A model generated the notes under the pieces. It was given only the letters and a program-made list of their open reading frames with translations. It searched no databases and was not told the origin of the DNA. From Ceratothoa steindachneri (taxonomy: Eukaryota > Arthropoda > Malacostraca > Isopoda > Cymothoidae), in the NCBI GenBank assembly GCA_963969495.1, contig OZ018318.1, positions 101,175,141-101,239,140 of the forward strand: 64,000 nt of DNA. Direction: 5' to 3'. This document shows positions 34,850-46,160 of the stretch, piece by piece. Each line of letters begins with the position of its first letter. Positions within the stretch are counted from its first letter, which is position 1. The position numbers were made by a program, and so were the translations under genes.

Positions 34850-36150
34850 AAAGTGTTCACCACTTCTGGCGGTAGACGGTTCCACGTTCCTTAGATTTTG
34901 TACGAGAAGTTGCCGCAAATGCTAGTAAGGAATTGTGGTAATTCCAGTCTGTAACCATTGGTTACGTGTAGCATTTGCGTTCAACGTGAACAGCCTCCTA
35001 TGATCTAAGTTTTCAACTCCCTGTATTATGTTAAAAGTTTCAATCTGCTGGCCTCTTAACCGGCGCGTATCCAGGGAGAAAATCCCCAGTTCTCGTAGCC
35101 GATGCTGATAACTTGTATGTCTAAGGGAAGCGATCGATTTAGTGGCCCCGGCCTCTACCATTTCCAGCCGTTCAATGTCCTTCCGCTGTGTTGGGGAGCA
35201 GGATTGAATGGCGTACTCAAGGTGTGACCAGACTAAAGAGTTGTACATTGCGAAAACAATCTGCTTAATTCAGAAGCGAAAATGTCTCTTTATGTACCCC
35301 AGCATTCTTTGGGCCTCTCTTTTCTACCTGGAGGCACTGCTTGGAGAACTTCAGGTCACTGCTAATTAGCACGCCTAAATCTTACTCAAGGTCAGTGGTA
35401 TCTAGCTGTTTACATAGCAAGGAGTAGTTTTCCCGAGGGTTAGCATGGCCAATGTTCATTATCTTTCACTTGTCAAGGTTAAATGGCTTCTCGCGAGATC
35501 ACACTACCTCCTAACTTACAATCATCGGCAAACTTGGCTATCTATCAAGCATAGTAGTGCCTCATTTATGTCATTGATGTAGAAGATGAAGAATAGAGGC
35601 TCGAACACTGAGCCCAGGGGCACGCCGCTACTGACTGGCGCCCAATTGCGAGGCTACCCCGTTGATCTTTACTCGTTGCCTACGTTCCAAGAGCCAGTTT
35701 TATATCCATTCGGCTACCTGCTGGTAATGCTGAGCACGCGGAACTTAGTCATTAACCTACGGTGTGGTACCTTATCGAAGGCTTTTTGAAAGTCCACGTA
35801 TAAGATATTCACAGCTTGACTACGGTTATACTCACTCAAAATACTATAGAGAAATTATAGTGAATTAGTTAGACATGAACGGTTTTTTCCTCCAGCAGTT
35901 TGTCTACGATGGATGTAAGACTAATAGGCCGGTAATTACCCGGGCATTAGCAGTCTCCTTTCTTGTAGATGGGGGTTACATATGCTATTCTCCAGCCTTT
36001 CGGCATCTCTTTAGTTTCCAAAGACTTTTTGAAATTTGTGGTGATGTGTGGAGCGACATCTTCGCTAACTTCTCAGAGGACTCTAGGAAGAAAGCCATCC
36101 GGACCTGGACAGTTATACAGGTTAAGGTTTCCTAATCTGGCTGCTACTTA
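34850..36150 (-). pseudogene. CR1-like reverse transcriptase, copy 1
   Basis: The RT is preserved in pieces. Fingers: LNLYNCPGPDGFLPRVL, MPKGWRIAYVTPIYKKG and NYRPISLTSIVDKLLE. Palm: KAFDKVPHRRLMTKFRVL, then NWAPVSSGVPLGSVF (family GVPQGSVLGP), and in a shifted frame AKFADDCKL with the catalytic Asp pair (about 35505-35540). Thumb: LGVLISSDLKFSKQC and the frame 35248-34922 with YNSLVWSHLEYAIQSCSP, YQHRLRELGIFSLDTRRLRG and VENLDHRRLFTLN. The matching block in copy 3 shows the same order. Frame changes occur at least four times. Confidence 0.87.
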
Positions 36151-36537
36151 ATTTTTCTCTAAGACTATTTCGCAAAAGTTTTCTTCCTCTTCGAGATGAA
36201 CCCTCGGCCTTGGAGGTGGACCGTCCACTTCCCTCGTAAATACGGAAGCGAAGTAATCGTTCAACACGTTGGCGTTGTTTGGTTCTGACTTCCGTAATAC
36301 GCCATTCTTGTCTTTCAGCGGTCTTATGCTATGACGAATCGGTTTGCGGTTATTTACATGTAAGAAGAATTCTTTCGGGTTCTCTTTACAGAGGGAGGTC
36401 GCCCGAACTTCCTCGTCGAACTTAGCTCTGCCTACCAGTGCTTTAACTTGTCTACACTTTTCCTTGTATTTAAGAAGCCTTTCTTCATTATGATTGTCTT
36501 TCCAGTTGTCGTAAGCAGTTTTCCTTTTCCTTATCAC
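36148..36537 (-). pseudogene. CR1-like LINE EN-RT linker, copy 1
   Basis: An open frame of 129 codons linking endonuclease to RT: RKRKTAYDNWKDNHNEERLL, a basic helix-rich region, then NPKEFFLHVNNRKPIRHSI, KDKNGVLRKSEPNNANVLND and YFASVFTRE. This is the usual CR1/Jockey-type linker ending in the FFxSVFT motif just before the RT. It remains in a single frame. Confidence 0.85.
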
Positions 36538-36558
36538 TGCGGCGATATCACGATTGAA

Positions 36559-37400
36559 TTAATTCGGTTGGAGAGGCTTGCCGCTCATCCTTCTGCTTGT
36601 GGACAAACGCAGACTGTTTGGCCATAAAGTTTTTTTAAACGCCAACCATAAGTCAGAGGCTCTATCTCCTATTGCAGGTTCAAGCCGAGCTATCGCATTC
36701 CGTAGACCTACGAAGTTCGTATGTCGGAAGTCGGGTTTGAAGACAGCGACGTGAGAGAGTCTGTCACTTGGAATGGGGACGGAAAACGTGGCTGTGCGGT
36801 AATCGCTCCCTCCCAGACATTCTCCAACGCTGAGTCCGGATACCATGTCGTCCTCAGTGGTGAACACCGAGTCTAACATGTTCTTACCCCTCGTTGGCTC
36901 CTCGACCAACTGTGTCAGGAAGTTATCCTGAGCGAACTCAGTTAGTATCCTTGCTTCATCATCACCTGAACAGTTCCTCCAGTCAGTCCCACGGCACTTA
37001 AAGTCACCCATGACCAAACTCGTTCGAATATTTTTCCTATTTTTCAGGTCGGTAGGCTTCGTGTACAGGACTGACTTTTCTGACTGTCTTTGTAGTTTGT
37101 ACACCACCACTACTCAATAAGAGGTGCTGTTAAGTTCTATGTCTAGCCCTAGAATTTTGTGACCATATCTCACCTTGCATTTCACAGTGGTAAAACAGTT
37201 CCAAACGTATAACATAACTCCGCCGCCCTCTCGACAAGGTTGGTTGCGGTGTAAAATGGTATAACCGGGGATCGCAAACGCACTCTCGAAATCTTGATTG
37301 TCATTATGGATTTACCACACCACAGGTTCGCTCCACTTGTTCCGTATGGACCTCGTGTTAAAAAATAAAACTTTGAGGAAACGCTGGCTAGTTCACACGT
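36559..37400 (-). pseudogene. CR1-like LINE endonuclease, copy 1
   Basis: AP-type endonuclease that nicks the target. N-terminal part in shifted frames: FNTRSIRNKWSE (family NARSLxNK) and EGGGVMLYV. The frame 37110-36559 gives VVVYKLQRQSE, LVMGDFKCRGTDW (catalytic Asp and Asn-type region), LTQLVEEPTRGKNMLDSVFT and ECLGGSDYRTATF. The family has GGSDHR, so the catalytic His is Tyr here, a change expected to kill activity; copy 2 keeps SDH. The usual RTTLWPNSLR-like end follows. Confidence 0.87.
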
Positions 37401-37477
37401 TCCCTCTACTAACGCGTTTCCCGACGTTTCGGTTGGATTGTTTTTTCAGATGTGGACGCATCACCATTAGCGTCTTT

Positions 37478-38330
37478 CTAGTAGCCTGAGTCTTCTTCCC
37501 CTGGGACCGGTTCTTCGTCACCGGCAGAGCTTCCATTACTCCTCTTGGGTTGCCGTGTAGCAGGGACTCCTGCAGCAGGAAGCCCTACATTGCCCTCCTC
37601 TCGCGGCTCGTCCTGAGCCTCCCGCTCGTTGTTGCTCGTCGAGTTGCCGCCCCACTCGTTTTGTGCAACCCTTAACAACCAGAGGGCATTTTGTCGATTA
37701 ACGCGGCCCAAAACTTCCTTTCTCGATCGTAAGTAACCTCGTCCTTCAAGTATGGGTCATCTCGTCCGAAGAACAAATCAACCGGGTCTACAAACTTAAC
37801 TCCTGTCAAGACACTGAAGTGACCTAGACTTTCGTTAATGCCAAGAAGTTTGCTATGTGCGTGCGCTGTAGAAACCTCCTTGATATCATACCCACGAGCA
37901 TGGCCTTTCTTGTCTAGGAGAGAAGATCCTATGCAATCTTCATCGATGTCTTGACTATATGTTCAGTTTTCCCGACTCTACCACCTCTAAGAAAAAGGTC
38001 GTTTCCACTCACCATTGAGGCAAGTACGGAGCTCATGGGCAAATTCCGCACTTTCTTAACTTTGCTCGAAGTGTCTCGTTATCCCTCACGGGAAGGCATC
38101 GTACTTACTATTTATAGCACTTATCCCCACCCAGCTGGTACTGAAGGTTTCGCATCTGTGAGTCTCCTACCACTACACAATGCGCCCACTAGTCCAACAG
38201 GACGGCAAAGCAATTTAGGGTTCTTAAAGGATCCTCTGCGGCAGGTAAGGTCGAGTTCTGCTTCTTTTTCTTTGGGGCGCATCACCATGCGTCTGCGGTC
38301 GCCCACTATTCTCTTGTTTTGCAACCATAG
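37478..38330 (-). pseudogene. Possible LINE ORF1 or N-terminal extension
   Basis: Upstream of the endonuclease are open segments on the same strand. About 37930-37675 reads KKGHARGYDIKEVSTAHAHS, then LTGVKFVDPVDLFFGRDDPY. The frame 37711-37478 is Glu/Gly/Asn-rich (EGNVGLPAAGVPATRQPKRS). 38324-38121 is basic. None matches a domain I recognise. Their position suggests ORF1 or the N-terminal part of ORF2, but this is inference. Confidence 0.4.
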
Positions 38331-39179
38331 TAAATCTATAAAAATAAAAAAAATGCATGGAAACTAAATACTATGACCCCCCAATGACTTGGGATGCTAA
38401 GAGAAAAGTCATCATACGAACAGAAATTCCAGAATGCGATCATTTACACATAATCGGTCCACCGGTCGTGCGGTGATGGGCTTCGCTAGCCCGGCCCAGG
38501 ATTGCGGCGAAATTGTCCTCGAGCTTTGACGACAAAGGATGGTTCCAGCGTAGCCACCTTGTGTGTGTACTGGGAGAAGGTGAACAGAGTCGATGGCCCA
38601 ACACACACCATACCTAATACTTGCCCTAGCTAGCGAGCTGTGGGACCTCGCAGGTATACACTGTCACACGACTAGGTCTCACAAGAGGACAAAAATAAGC
38701 CGGGCAGTCAGAACCTCTGTGGATAGAAGAGCAAGTGTTGGAAGGGAGCAGCTGGGTATGTAATAAAGAGAAGTAGAGATAGGCGGGTCCACTAACGAGT
38801 ATGGTGGGTGATCACCTATTATTATCATACCCCGGCCCTAGGTGAGCCCAGGATTGCATGCATTCGACCAAGGCGCCATGTCTAGCGGACCGAACCCTGT
38901 CCAAGTGAGAAAAGTCTTCCTGGTATAAAGTGTGGGTAGAAAAATGTTGAGGGGATAGTCGTAATTATAATATTTAATATATTAATACTACTAATAAAAA
39001 TGAATAAATAATAATAATGATGCTAATATTAACTAATAATAAAAAGGTAAAGTAACGATGGGAAGGGGACGAACTACTTTCAGAGAGTTCAAGTCAACCC
39101 AGTGACGGACCCTTCCTGACCTGCAATGGACCTGCAGCTTCTTCAAGTACCAAGTGTAATAGGCTACATGGGGTACCTC
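38331..39179. other. Unassigned sequence
   Basis: A GC-rich start with several short palindromes (for example GGGCTTCGCTAGCCC near 38478) and an AT-rich end. No tRNA fold could be defended. Confidence 0.45.
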
Positions 39180-39703
39180 CCAGCGGGGCCATTGAGAGAG
39201 ATAGAGCTTTTTACAGAGAGAGCTTGGGGAGAGCTTGAGAAAGAAAGTTTGGGGTAGAGATTTCAAAGGAGAGATTGAGAAAGAGCGTAAAAAGAGAGAG
39301 AGAAAAAAAAAACTTGAGAAAAATCTTGAATTCGAGAGCTTGAGAGAACGTCAGAAAGAGAACTTGGAAGAGCGCTTTAGATAGAGTGAGTTTGAGAGAG
39401 AGAAAGAGAGATAGATAGAGAGAGAGAGAGCTTGAGATATATAGAGCTTAAGATAGAAAGCACGATCGTGAGAGGGATTTTAAGATTTTGAAAGTTTGAG
39501 AGCAAGAGAGATTGAGAGAAAGAGAGAGGGAGAGGAGAGAGCTTGAGATTTGGGTATGTTAAGAGAAATATAACTTGAAATAGGGCTTGAGAGAGAGAAA
39601 GCTTGAGAGGGAGAGCATGAAACGAGGGTTTGTGTTAGAGCGCTTGAAATATTTATATATATATATATATATACGATAATTATAGAGAGCGAGAAAGACC
39701 TTG
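39180..39703. repeat. Purine array (GAGAGCTTGA type), left part
   Basis: Degenerate GAGAG, CTTGAGA and AAAGAG words on the plus strand, with a short TA run at 39652-39673. The same array type resumes at about 42035 on the other side of LINE copy 2. Confidence 0.85.
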
Positions 39704-40103
39704 AGTTACAAGGAATAGATGTACTTCAAATGACATTGCTGACCATACCGAGGAGGTACTATTTTAGGAAAGCCCTAATATGCAGTAAGAAAAAGCATAG
39801 AAAAGATGAAGGCTCTCCCCACCCACCTGTTCCGCCCGCTTTTGCGGGCACAGAAAGCTAAAGAGATACCAGATTGTGCTGCGAAAAACGACACAATAAT
39901 GAATGTCAATAGAAAAGCTGAAACCGATTCAACTTCTATACTCAACACTACGTTCTATACAAATTAATGAGTTACATCATCCAGTCTAGATTTGAACTGT
40001 TCTATAGGCGAACGGAAGACCTCGACCGGAAAACGGCTCGATGTAGCGGAGATCTTATACGAGAAGTAGTTCCCACAAATACTAGTCTGGAAGAGGACAA
40101 ATC

Positions 40104-40553
40104 CTACTCGTAACGATGGTTACGAGTCAGATTTGTGTTCAAAGTGAACATCTTCCTGTACTCCACGTCTTCAACACTACTTAAAATCTTAAAGGTCTTT
40201 ATTAGCTGACCTCGCAATCGGCGAGTCTCCACGGAGAAAAGCCCTAATTCTTGCAACCATCGCTGATAACCTTTGTGCCTGAGTAATGGAATTAACACGT
40301 CCGCTCTCCTCCAGTTCTATGGCACCTCCCCCGTTTCTAGTGATTCGTTAAAGATCGCATTAACTTGTGGCGTAACCTCACCACTCACTCCTCGAAGGAC
40401 TCCATGGAGAAAGCCATCTGGACCCGGAGACTTGTACGGGTTAAGGTTCTTTATTCTAGCCTTCACTTCCCTACCGTCTAATAATATCTCGCTTAGGTTG
40501 TCTCCTCCTATGAGATACAGCCCCGGCCTTGGAGTGGGACCGTCTTCTTCCAT
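40104..40553 (-). pseudogene. CR1-like RT, copy 2, palm deleted
   Basis: Fingers: ARIKNLNPYKSPGPDGFLHG, then FNESLETGEVP, a TAG stop, and NWRRADV. The frame then passes directly into LIPLLRHKGYQRWLQELGLF and VETRRLRGQLIKTFKIL, the thumb end. The RRADV block belongs before the palm and LIPxxRHK belongs near the C-terminus, so about 200 residues including the catalytic Asp pair are missing at about 40290. The join keeps the reading frame. FTLNTNLTRN ends the recognisable part. Confidence 0.87.
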
Positions 40554-40784
40554 TTAAACACAGGTAAAGTAGTCGTTCAACACGTCAGCGATAACCAGGT
40601 TTGACTCTCACAACGCGCCAACGTCATCTATTAAGTGGGCCTATGCGATGGCGTACTGGTTTGTACCTGTTTACGTGGAGGAAGAATTATTTTGGGTTCT
40701 CTTTGTATATAGAGGGACGTGACCTAAGTTTCTCGTCGTGCTTAGCTTAGCGTACCAGTGTTTTAACAGTTCTACTATTATTAT

Positions 40785-41770
40785 TTACTTCATATGACTT
40801 TTGTTGCTACCACTCCTTTTCCAATTAACGTAGCTTTGTTTTCTGTGGCAAATTGCTGAGGCGATGCCACGAATGAAGCATTTCGGTTGAACGCATTTTT
40901 CATTTACTCTTTTTGGGGGAATGAACATGGACTGCTGGTCTATAAAGCGGTTTTTGAATCTCAGCCAGTGGCTGAGGCACTTTGACCACTCACAGATTCC
41001 AGTCGACCAATAGCATCCGGTACACTGTTGAAATTTGTAGGCGATAATCGGTTTTGTACACAGCAACGCGAGAGCGACTGCCGCAAGGGGGGTGTATGGT
41101 GAATAAGACTGTTCGGTGATCGCTACCGCCCAGACACTCACTCACGCTCAGTCTGGAGACCATGTCATCATTTATAGTGACCACCAATTCCAACAAGTTC
41201 TCACCTCTCGTCGGCTCTTCGACCAACTGTGTCAAAAAGTCATTGGCGGCGAAGTTGATAAGTCGCCCCCCCCCCTCTTCGTAACACAACGTATCCTCCC
41301 AGTCAACTCCGCGGCTGTTAAAATCTCTCATAATCAGTCTCGGATGTTTTTCCGCCAACTCGGCAAGTTCAGCGTACAGGTTTAAGTCCACTTCCTAAGG
41401 CTGTCTTTGTGGCCTGTATACCACCATAAATCAGTATGGCGAGCTACCAAGATTTACGTCTACTCCTAGGACCTCGTTGACACTCCTAACATTGAAATCA
41501 ACGGCGGGAAAGCAGTTACAGACGTAAAACAATACTCCGCTCCCTTCTCGATTGGGTCTATCGCGGTGGAACATTGTATAACCGTGAATCATATACTTAT
41601 CCTCGAAATCTTGAGTGTCAGTGCAAAGCCGAGTCTATACGAAGGCAACGACGTCTATTCGGGTGTCACTGGGCAACACGATCACAAGGTCATCCCACTT
41701 GTTTCGTAATGACCTTGAGTTGATGAGTATGTATTTAGGAGAACGCGAGATATTCCCTACCCTTACGCGT
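40785..41770 (-). pseudogene. CR1-like LINE endonuclease, copy 2
   Basis: Endonuclease of copy 2. Opening segment in shifted frames: INSRSLRNKWDDLVIVLPSD (family NARSLRNKxxEL) and REGSGVLFYVCNCFPAV. The frame 41391-40990 holds HPRLIMRDFNSRGVDWEDT, FLTQLVEEPTRGENLLELVV and ECLGGSDHRTVLF with the catalytic SDH retained. It continues less clearly into the linker at about 40785. The RDFN motif replaces GDFN (Gly to Arg), so it is impaired even though the His is kept. Confidence 0.85.
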
Positions 41771-42034
41771 TTTCCTGCGGTACGGTCGAGTTGTTGTACC
41801 CTGAAGCGAGCACATCACCTCGAGCAACACTAGATTTGCAGAGAACTGCCGCTGGGAACTTGGATTCTCTTTGCCGATAAAGGGCTCCGTATTCCATTTG
41901 GCTTAAGATTATACCGTGTTTGCCAGAAAAGAGCGCACCGACGTTTATCTCCTTAGGTTCCAATCCTGCCCTCTTCTCTTGGGAGCCCTGTTCCTCCTCG
42001 GCGGCAGAGTTCTCTGTACTCCCCTTTACTATAG

Positions 42035-42860
42035 GTGAGGGGTATAGATAGATTGAAGAGACAGCTGTGAGAGAGATAGAGCTTGTGAGTGAGCTTGAGA
42101 AAGATTGAGATAGAGATAGAAAGATAGAGAGCTAGAGAGAGTGAAAGCGAGAGAGGTTGAGCGTGGGAGAGAGAGAGAGAGAGAGAGACCTCGGGAGTGA
42201 TAGAGTTTGAGAGAGCGAGAGCATGAGAGAGATAAAGCGTTTGAGAAAGAGCTTGAGAGTGCTTGATAAAGATATCTTAAATGAGAGAGGTTAAGTGAGA
42301 GTAGGCTTGAGAGAGAGTATGAGTGAGAACGATAGCTTGAAACACATTGAGAGTTAGAGAGCCTGAGAGTGAGAGAGGTTGAATGAGAACGATAGCTTGA
42401 AACACCTTGAGAGTTAGAGAGCCTGAGAGTGTGTGAGAGAGAGAGAGAGGCTTGCTGAGAGCGAGAGAGACCTCCATTGGAGAGGGATTTGAAAAAGATA
42501 GTGTTTTAAAGACAACTTGAGATAAGGACATGAACAAGAGCTTGTGAGAGGGAGACAGCTTAGATAGATAACTTGAAAGAAAACTTGAGAGAGAGTTTGA
42601 CAGACAATTTGATAGTGAGAGCTTAAGAGGAAGAGTTTAAGAGAGAAAAGAGCTTAAGATACCTTGAGACAGAAATAAAGCTTGAAAGACAGTATGAGTT
42701 GGAGAGAGCTTAAGAAAAATCTTGAGAAAGAGAGCTTGAACGATAGTTAGAGAGACATTGAGAGCTTACGAGAGCTTTAGAAAGAGAAGGAGAAAAGGAT
42801 ATTTTGAGAATTGTAAGATATTAAGATAGATACATTTATAGCAATATATTTAGAGAGAGA
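42035..42860. repeat. Purine array (GAGAGCTTGA type), right part
   Basis: Continuation of the array at 39180-39703, with recurring GAGAGTTAGAGAGCCTGAGA and AACGATAGCTTGAAACA blocks duplicated near 42330-42430. Confidence 0.85.
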
Positions 42861-43936
42861 TATAGAGATAAACAAATAAAAAAGTATATACAAGGTGATC
42901 GAGAGCTATATAGAATGATACTTAAAGAGAGAGAGAGATCGCTAAGTAAACAGAGCTAGAACAAACAATTTAGACAGAGAGACAACTATATAAACAAAGA
43001 TAGATATAAGTAAACATCCTTAACAAACAGGGCAAACAATACATCACCAAACAAATCTTTTTCGATTAAAAAGTTTTCTTTTTTTTATCTAAAACTATTA
43101 ATTTTGACCAGTCCAAATTTTGTGACTTTCACCATGCAAAAAACCCGCCACTCCTATTCACCCATAGACCCCCTCCCCTCTCCTCAAATACCCTTCAGTA
43201 TAAATACTATCACATATATATTTTTTACACACAGCTAATTTACTCCTCTTTCTTTTAAAATATCCACTCTCCTTCCTCTATCTTCCCAATTACCACTTCC
43301 TCCCTTGCCATATCCCCGCCCCATTCACTCGTATCTCCTACCAAATACTCCCATTCCCTACCGATTTTACCTAAATACCCACACTAGCATTTCTTCCCAA
43401 ATCCCCTCCCCTTTCCCGTCTCAAAAACCTCCCTACTCCCTAACCTTTTCCCTCCATGAAAACTTTCGATAATAAAGAGTAAATTCTAATTAATAACGGA
43501 AAACTACAATTTGCCATTGGTGGCTAAATTATTTACCACAAGCCTTATTCACCTCCTAATTTACCACAACCGTCGGCAGGCAGGGATTAAGACTAGTTAA
43601 GGAACAGAGAGTTGCGGCGAGGATGGCATAAACTTTGATACTGACAGGTGCAGATGTGGGGAAGAAAGAGAGACCTACTCGAAGCGCCAGCATACGTCTT
43701 ATACACCAAGATCCGTAGCGAATTTTTATTTAATTATAATAAATTTCTGTAAAAAAAAAATTAAAGGGAAAATGTGGAGGGTATTATTTGTTACCGAAAA
43801 TAATACGTTCATTTGTTTATTTAGGAACCATACCTGGAGATGTATATTGGAAGAAATAGTGTTCGAGTGAAATGTGATAGCTTGAGTATTTTACAGTTAA
43901 ATAATTTCTATAGAATTTCACTCATTTTATAGAAAA
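42861..43936. other. Unassigned sequence, C-rich in the middle
   Basis: 43090-43450 has a cytosine-rich plus strand (CCCTCCCC-type words). No domain recognised. Confidence 0.5.
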
Positions 43937-43965
43937 CAGGTGTCCGAAAAGTTAGGGTGCGGTGA
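43937..43965. repeat. Possible mariner terminal repeat
   Basis: AGGTGTCCGAAAAGTTAGGG resembles the ends of mariner-like elements (CAGGGTGTCC type). No matching partner end or transposase was found beside it. Confidence 0.35.
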
Positions 43966-44066
43966 AAATTTATTCAAAGTTATCACAAGAGGTGTTGGAA
44001 ATTTAGAAAACTTTAATACAAGATATGTTTAAAATAGCATCTATGCATATTTTACTTACAAATGTT

Positions 44067-44070
<4 letters not shown>

Positions 44071-44126
<56 letters not shown>
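44071..44126. repeat. (TA)n microsatellite
   Basis: About 28 TA units. Confidence 0.95.
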
Positions 44127-44128
<2 letters not shown>

Positions 44129-44978
44129 CATCCTGACAAAAAAAAATCAATTATTAAGAGCAGTTTTCGAGAAAAAAAGCCTGCAAATTCGAGGAAGAAG
44201 CATGAAGAAATTACGACGTCTAGTTTAAAAGTTGAGCAAGGAGGATGTAAGTAAAAAAGGATCAGATAACTACAAAAGACTAGAGTTAACGGTAGTTTAG
44301 GGCAGGGTTTCCCAACCGGGGGCCATATGGCCCTCTAAGGGCCATGGCACATCTGCAGGGGGCCACATAAATATTTTAAGCTTTAGAGGGGCCACAGATC
44401 CATGAAGGGGGCTACAGGACTCAACCTATTGAAACCTGAATTATAGTTAGGGCAGTACCTAATTTTAATTTATGCAGTTGAAATACATTTTAAAAAAATT
44501 AATACGTATATTTTCCCTATTTTTTAATATTTTATTAACATAATAGGATTTACATTAATCTGTAAACAAATATTTTCCATCTTACAAGCTTATTCTGCGG
44601 CGCACTCCATTGTGCGCTTGATCGTTATGCGCCTGGCACCGTTGTTGGCTTGATGAAAATACTTCAGATGGAACTTTAAATCCTTACAGTCTGTTTATCA
44701 AGTGGTTCGGCGTTATAGTTTGTAAGTAGCTTTTATTTGTTTACCTTAATACTGCGAAGTTGTAGTAATTTTACTAGTTTTTAAAATTATAATAGATTGC
44801 CACAAGCACAATAATATAAGACTTTTATAAGTAAATAACTGAGCATTTTTGTTTGTAAGTAAAGTGTGCGGTTGCTAGGCCAACACCAAATATTTTTTTC
44901 ACTTCGGTTTCACTTAGGACTTATTTACGAGATTATCATTTAATCTTATATTCTAATGATTATACTTATCGTTTTGTA

Positions 44979-45037
44979 TCTGCATTAATTTGAGTAATAT
45001 ATATGTATATATAATATATTACTAAAATTAATGCAGA
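44979..45037. repeat. Short palindrome
   Basis: TCTGCATTAATTT at the left pairs with AAATTAATGCAGA at the right; the TA-rich middle (AGTAATATAT/ATATATTACT) also pairs, giving a hairpin with few mismatches over 59 bp. Confidence 0.85.
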
Positions 45038-45115
45038 TCTACTCCCCTGAGGGAGTACATTTCTGCTGTTTTGCATTTAGGTACAGGTACAGAGTACCAG
45101 GATGTATAATCAAGA

Positions 45116-45304
45116 ACGAAAATTTCCGACATGTCCAATTAATAGAAACGCTCATAAAAATAGTTGCATTGTTTTGCGGTTCTTTTTTGGTGTCAAATAT
45201 TTCCCATTAAGGGCAAGTATTTAGCACAAAAAAGGAAAACAAAATTTTCAATGCAGCTATTTTTATCAACGTTTCTATTTATTGGACATGTCTGAAATTT
45301 TCGT
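45116..45304. repeat. Palindromic MITE-like insertion
   Basis: The left arm begins ACGAAAATTTCCGACATGTC and the right arm ends GACATGTCTGAAATTTTCGT. Pairing continues inward through ATAGAAACG and ATAAAAATAG to a centre near 45210. It lies inside the 5' part of the hAT element, so it probably inserted later. Confidence 0.85.
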
Positions 45305-45508
45305 GGCCGACTGTAATAGGAGTTGGTGTTAGGCACAGACTCGGTGTTCTGCACAGGGAATGGAGGTTGTTTCTAGATCTTTTCTCAGAAATACTCTTCC
45401 TTTTTCGCCGCTGAGATAAGCGCCTTTCATTCTGTTGCGGTGAGCTTCGGCTCTAAAATGTAATATATATATCATTAATATATTAAATTTATTCTGCACA
45501 GATTACCC

Positions 45509-46160
45509 ATGGCTACGGCGACGAAAAAAAATGTCGACAATACTTCAGAGAGTGTTTAGCTTATGGTTTTATACATTCACCAGACAATATAACACATAAA
45601 TTATGTCTTTTATGTATGGCTACACTTTCTAATGATAGTTTGCGACCAATTAAGCTTAAAAATACATTTGGAGAATAAGCACAAGGAATAAAACGACAAA
45701 ACATTAAATTATTTTAAAATGCTGTGGGATGATTTCTAAGCAAGAAGCACTATTAAAGATATATTTAGCAAAACAGCGGCAAAACTAGACAAAGGTTTAA
45801 TTGCATCTTATGAGATTTCCAAGCTAATAGCGAAATCGGGAAAACCTCATACTATTGGTGAAGAATTGATTTTGCCTTCAAAATCTGTGGTTATTTCAAT
45901 TGTCATGCAACAAAATCCCCCCCAAAATCACTGAAGTCATTCCGCTGAGCAACAATACAGTATCAAGACGTATTGACGAAATGGCAAAGGATGTAGAGGA
46001 AAAACAAAACAAAAAAAATTGATGAAACGTTATTACGTGATAACGAAACCCTTCTCATGGTGTATGTTAGGTTTTTGGATAAAGATCAACTTAGAGAAAA
46101 AATGCTTTTTTCCCGCAGCCTTGTGACAGATACTAAAGGTGAAAAGTTTTCAAAGAAGTA
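45509..46160 (+). pseudogene. hAT transposase N-terminal part, frameshifted
   Basis: From ATG at 45509 the frame reads MATATKKNVDNTSESV and stops. In the next frame ECLAYGFIHSPDNITHKLCL follows, with a second Cys (LCM) and then LSNDSLRPIKLK, the BED-type zinc finger of ZBED5-like transposases (YGFxxxxxxxxxxCLxCxxxLSNESMKPSKLxxH). The His pair region has shifted frame. Later, IFSKTAAKLDKGLIASYEIS, then KLIAKSGKPHTIGEELILPS, is the conserved helical block. NETLLMVYVRFLDKDQLREK precedes another frameshift near 46140. At least three frame breaks occur. Confidence 0.8.

Larger units (their letters stand above)
34564..38330 (-). mobile_element. CR1-like LINE, copy 1 (longest)
   Basis: Minus-strand non-LTR element with a possible ORF1 region (about 38330-37400), endonuclease (about 37400-36559), linker (36537-36148), reverse transcriptase (36148-34850) and a 3' UTR ending in CCTTGTGACT repeats. 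The 3' UTR (34583-34850) aligns with that of copy 2 (39718-40000), including a shared ACCCGCTTTTGCGG/GCCCGCTTTTGCGG block. Frameshifts divide the coding region, so it is inactive, but it is the most complete family member here. Confidence 0.85.
39704..42010 (-). mobile_element. CR1-like LINE, copy 2, inside a purine array
   Basis: Minus-strand element ending at CCTTGTAACT (39704-39713). It contains the endonuclease (41770-40990), part of the RT fingers (40553-40290) and the RT thumb end (40298-40104), followed by the 3' UTR shared with copy 1. The RT palm is deleted. Purine array borders both sides. Confidence 0.85.

Noticed and set aside
38400..38930. tRNA-derived SINE around 38.4-38.9 kb
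   Set aside because: Some tRNA-like words and palindromes occur, but no A and B box pair at proper spacing could be defended.
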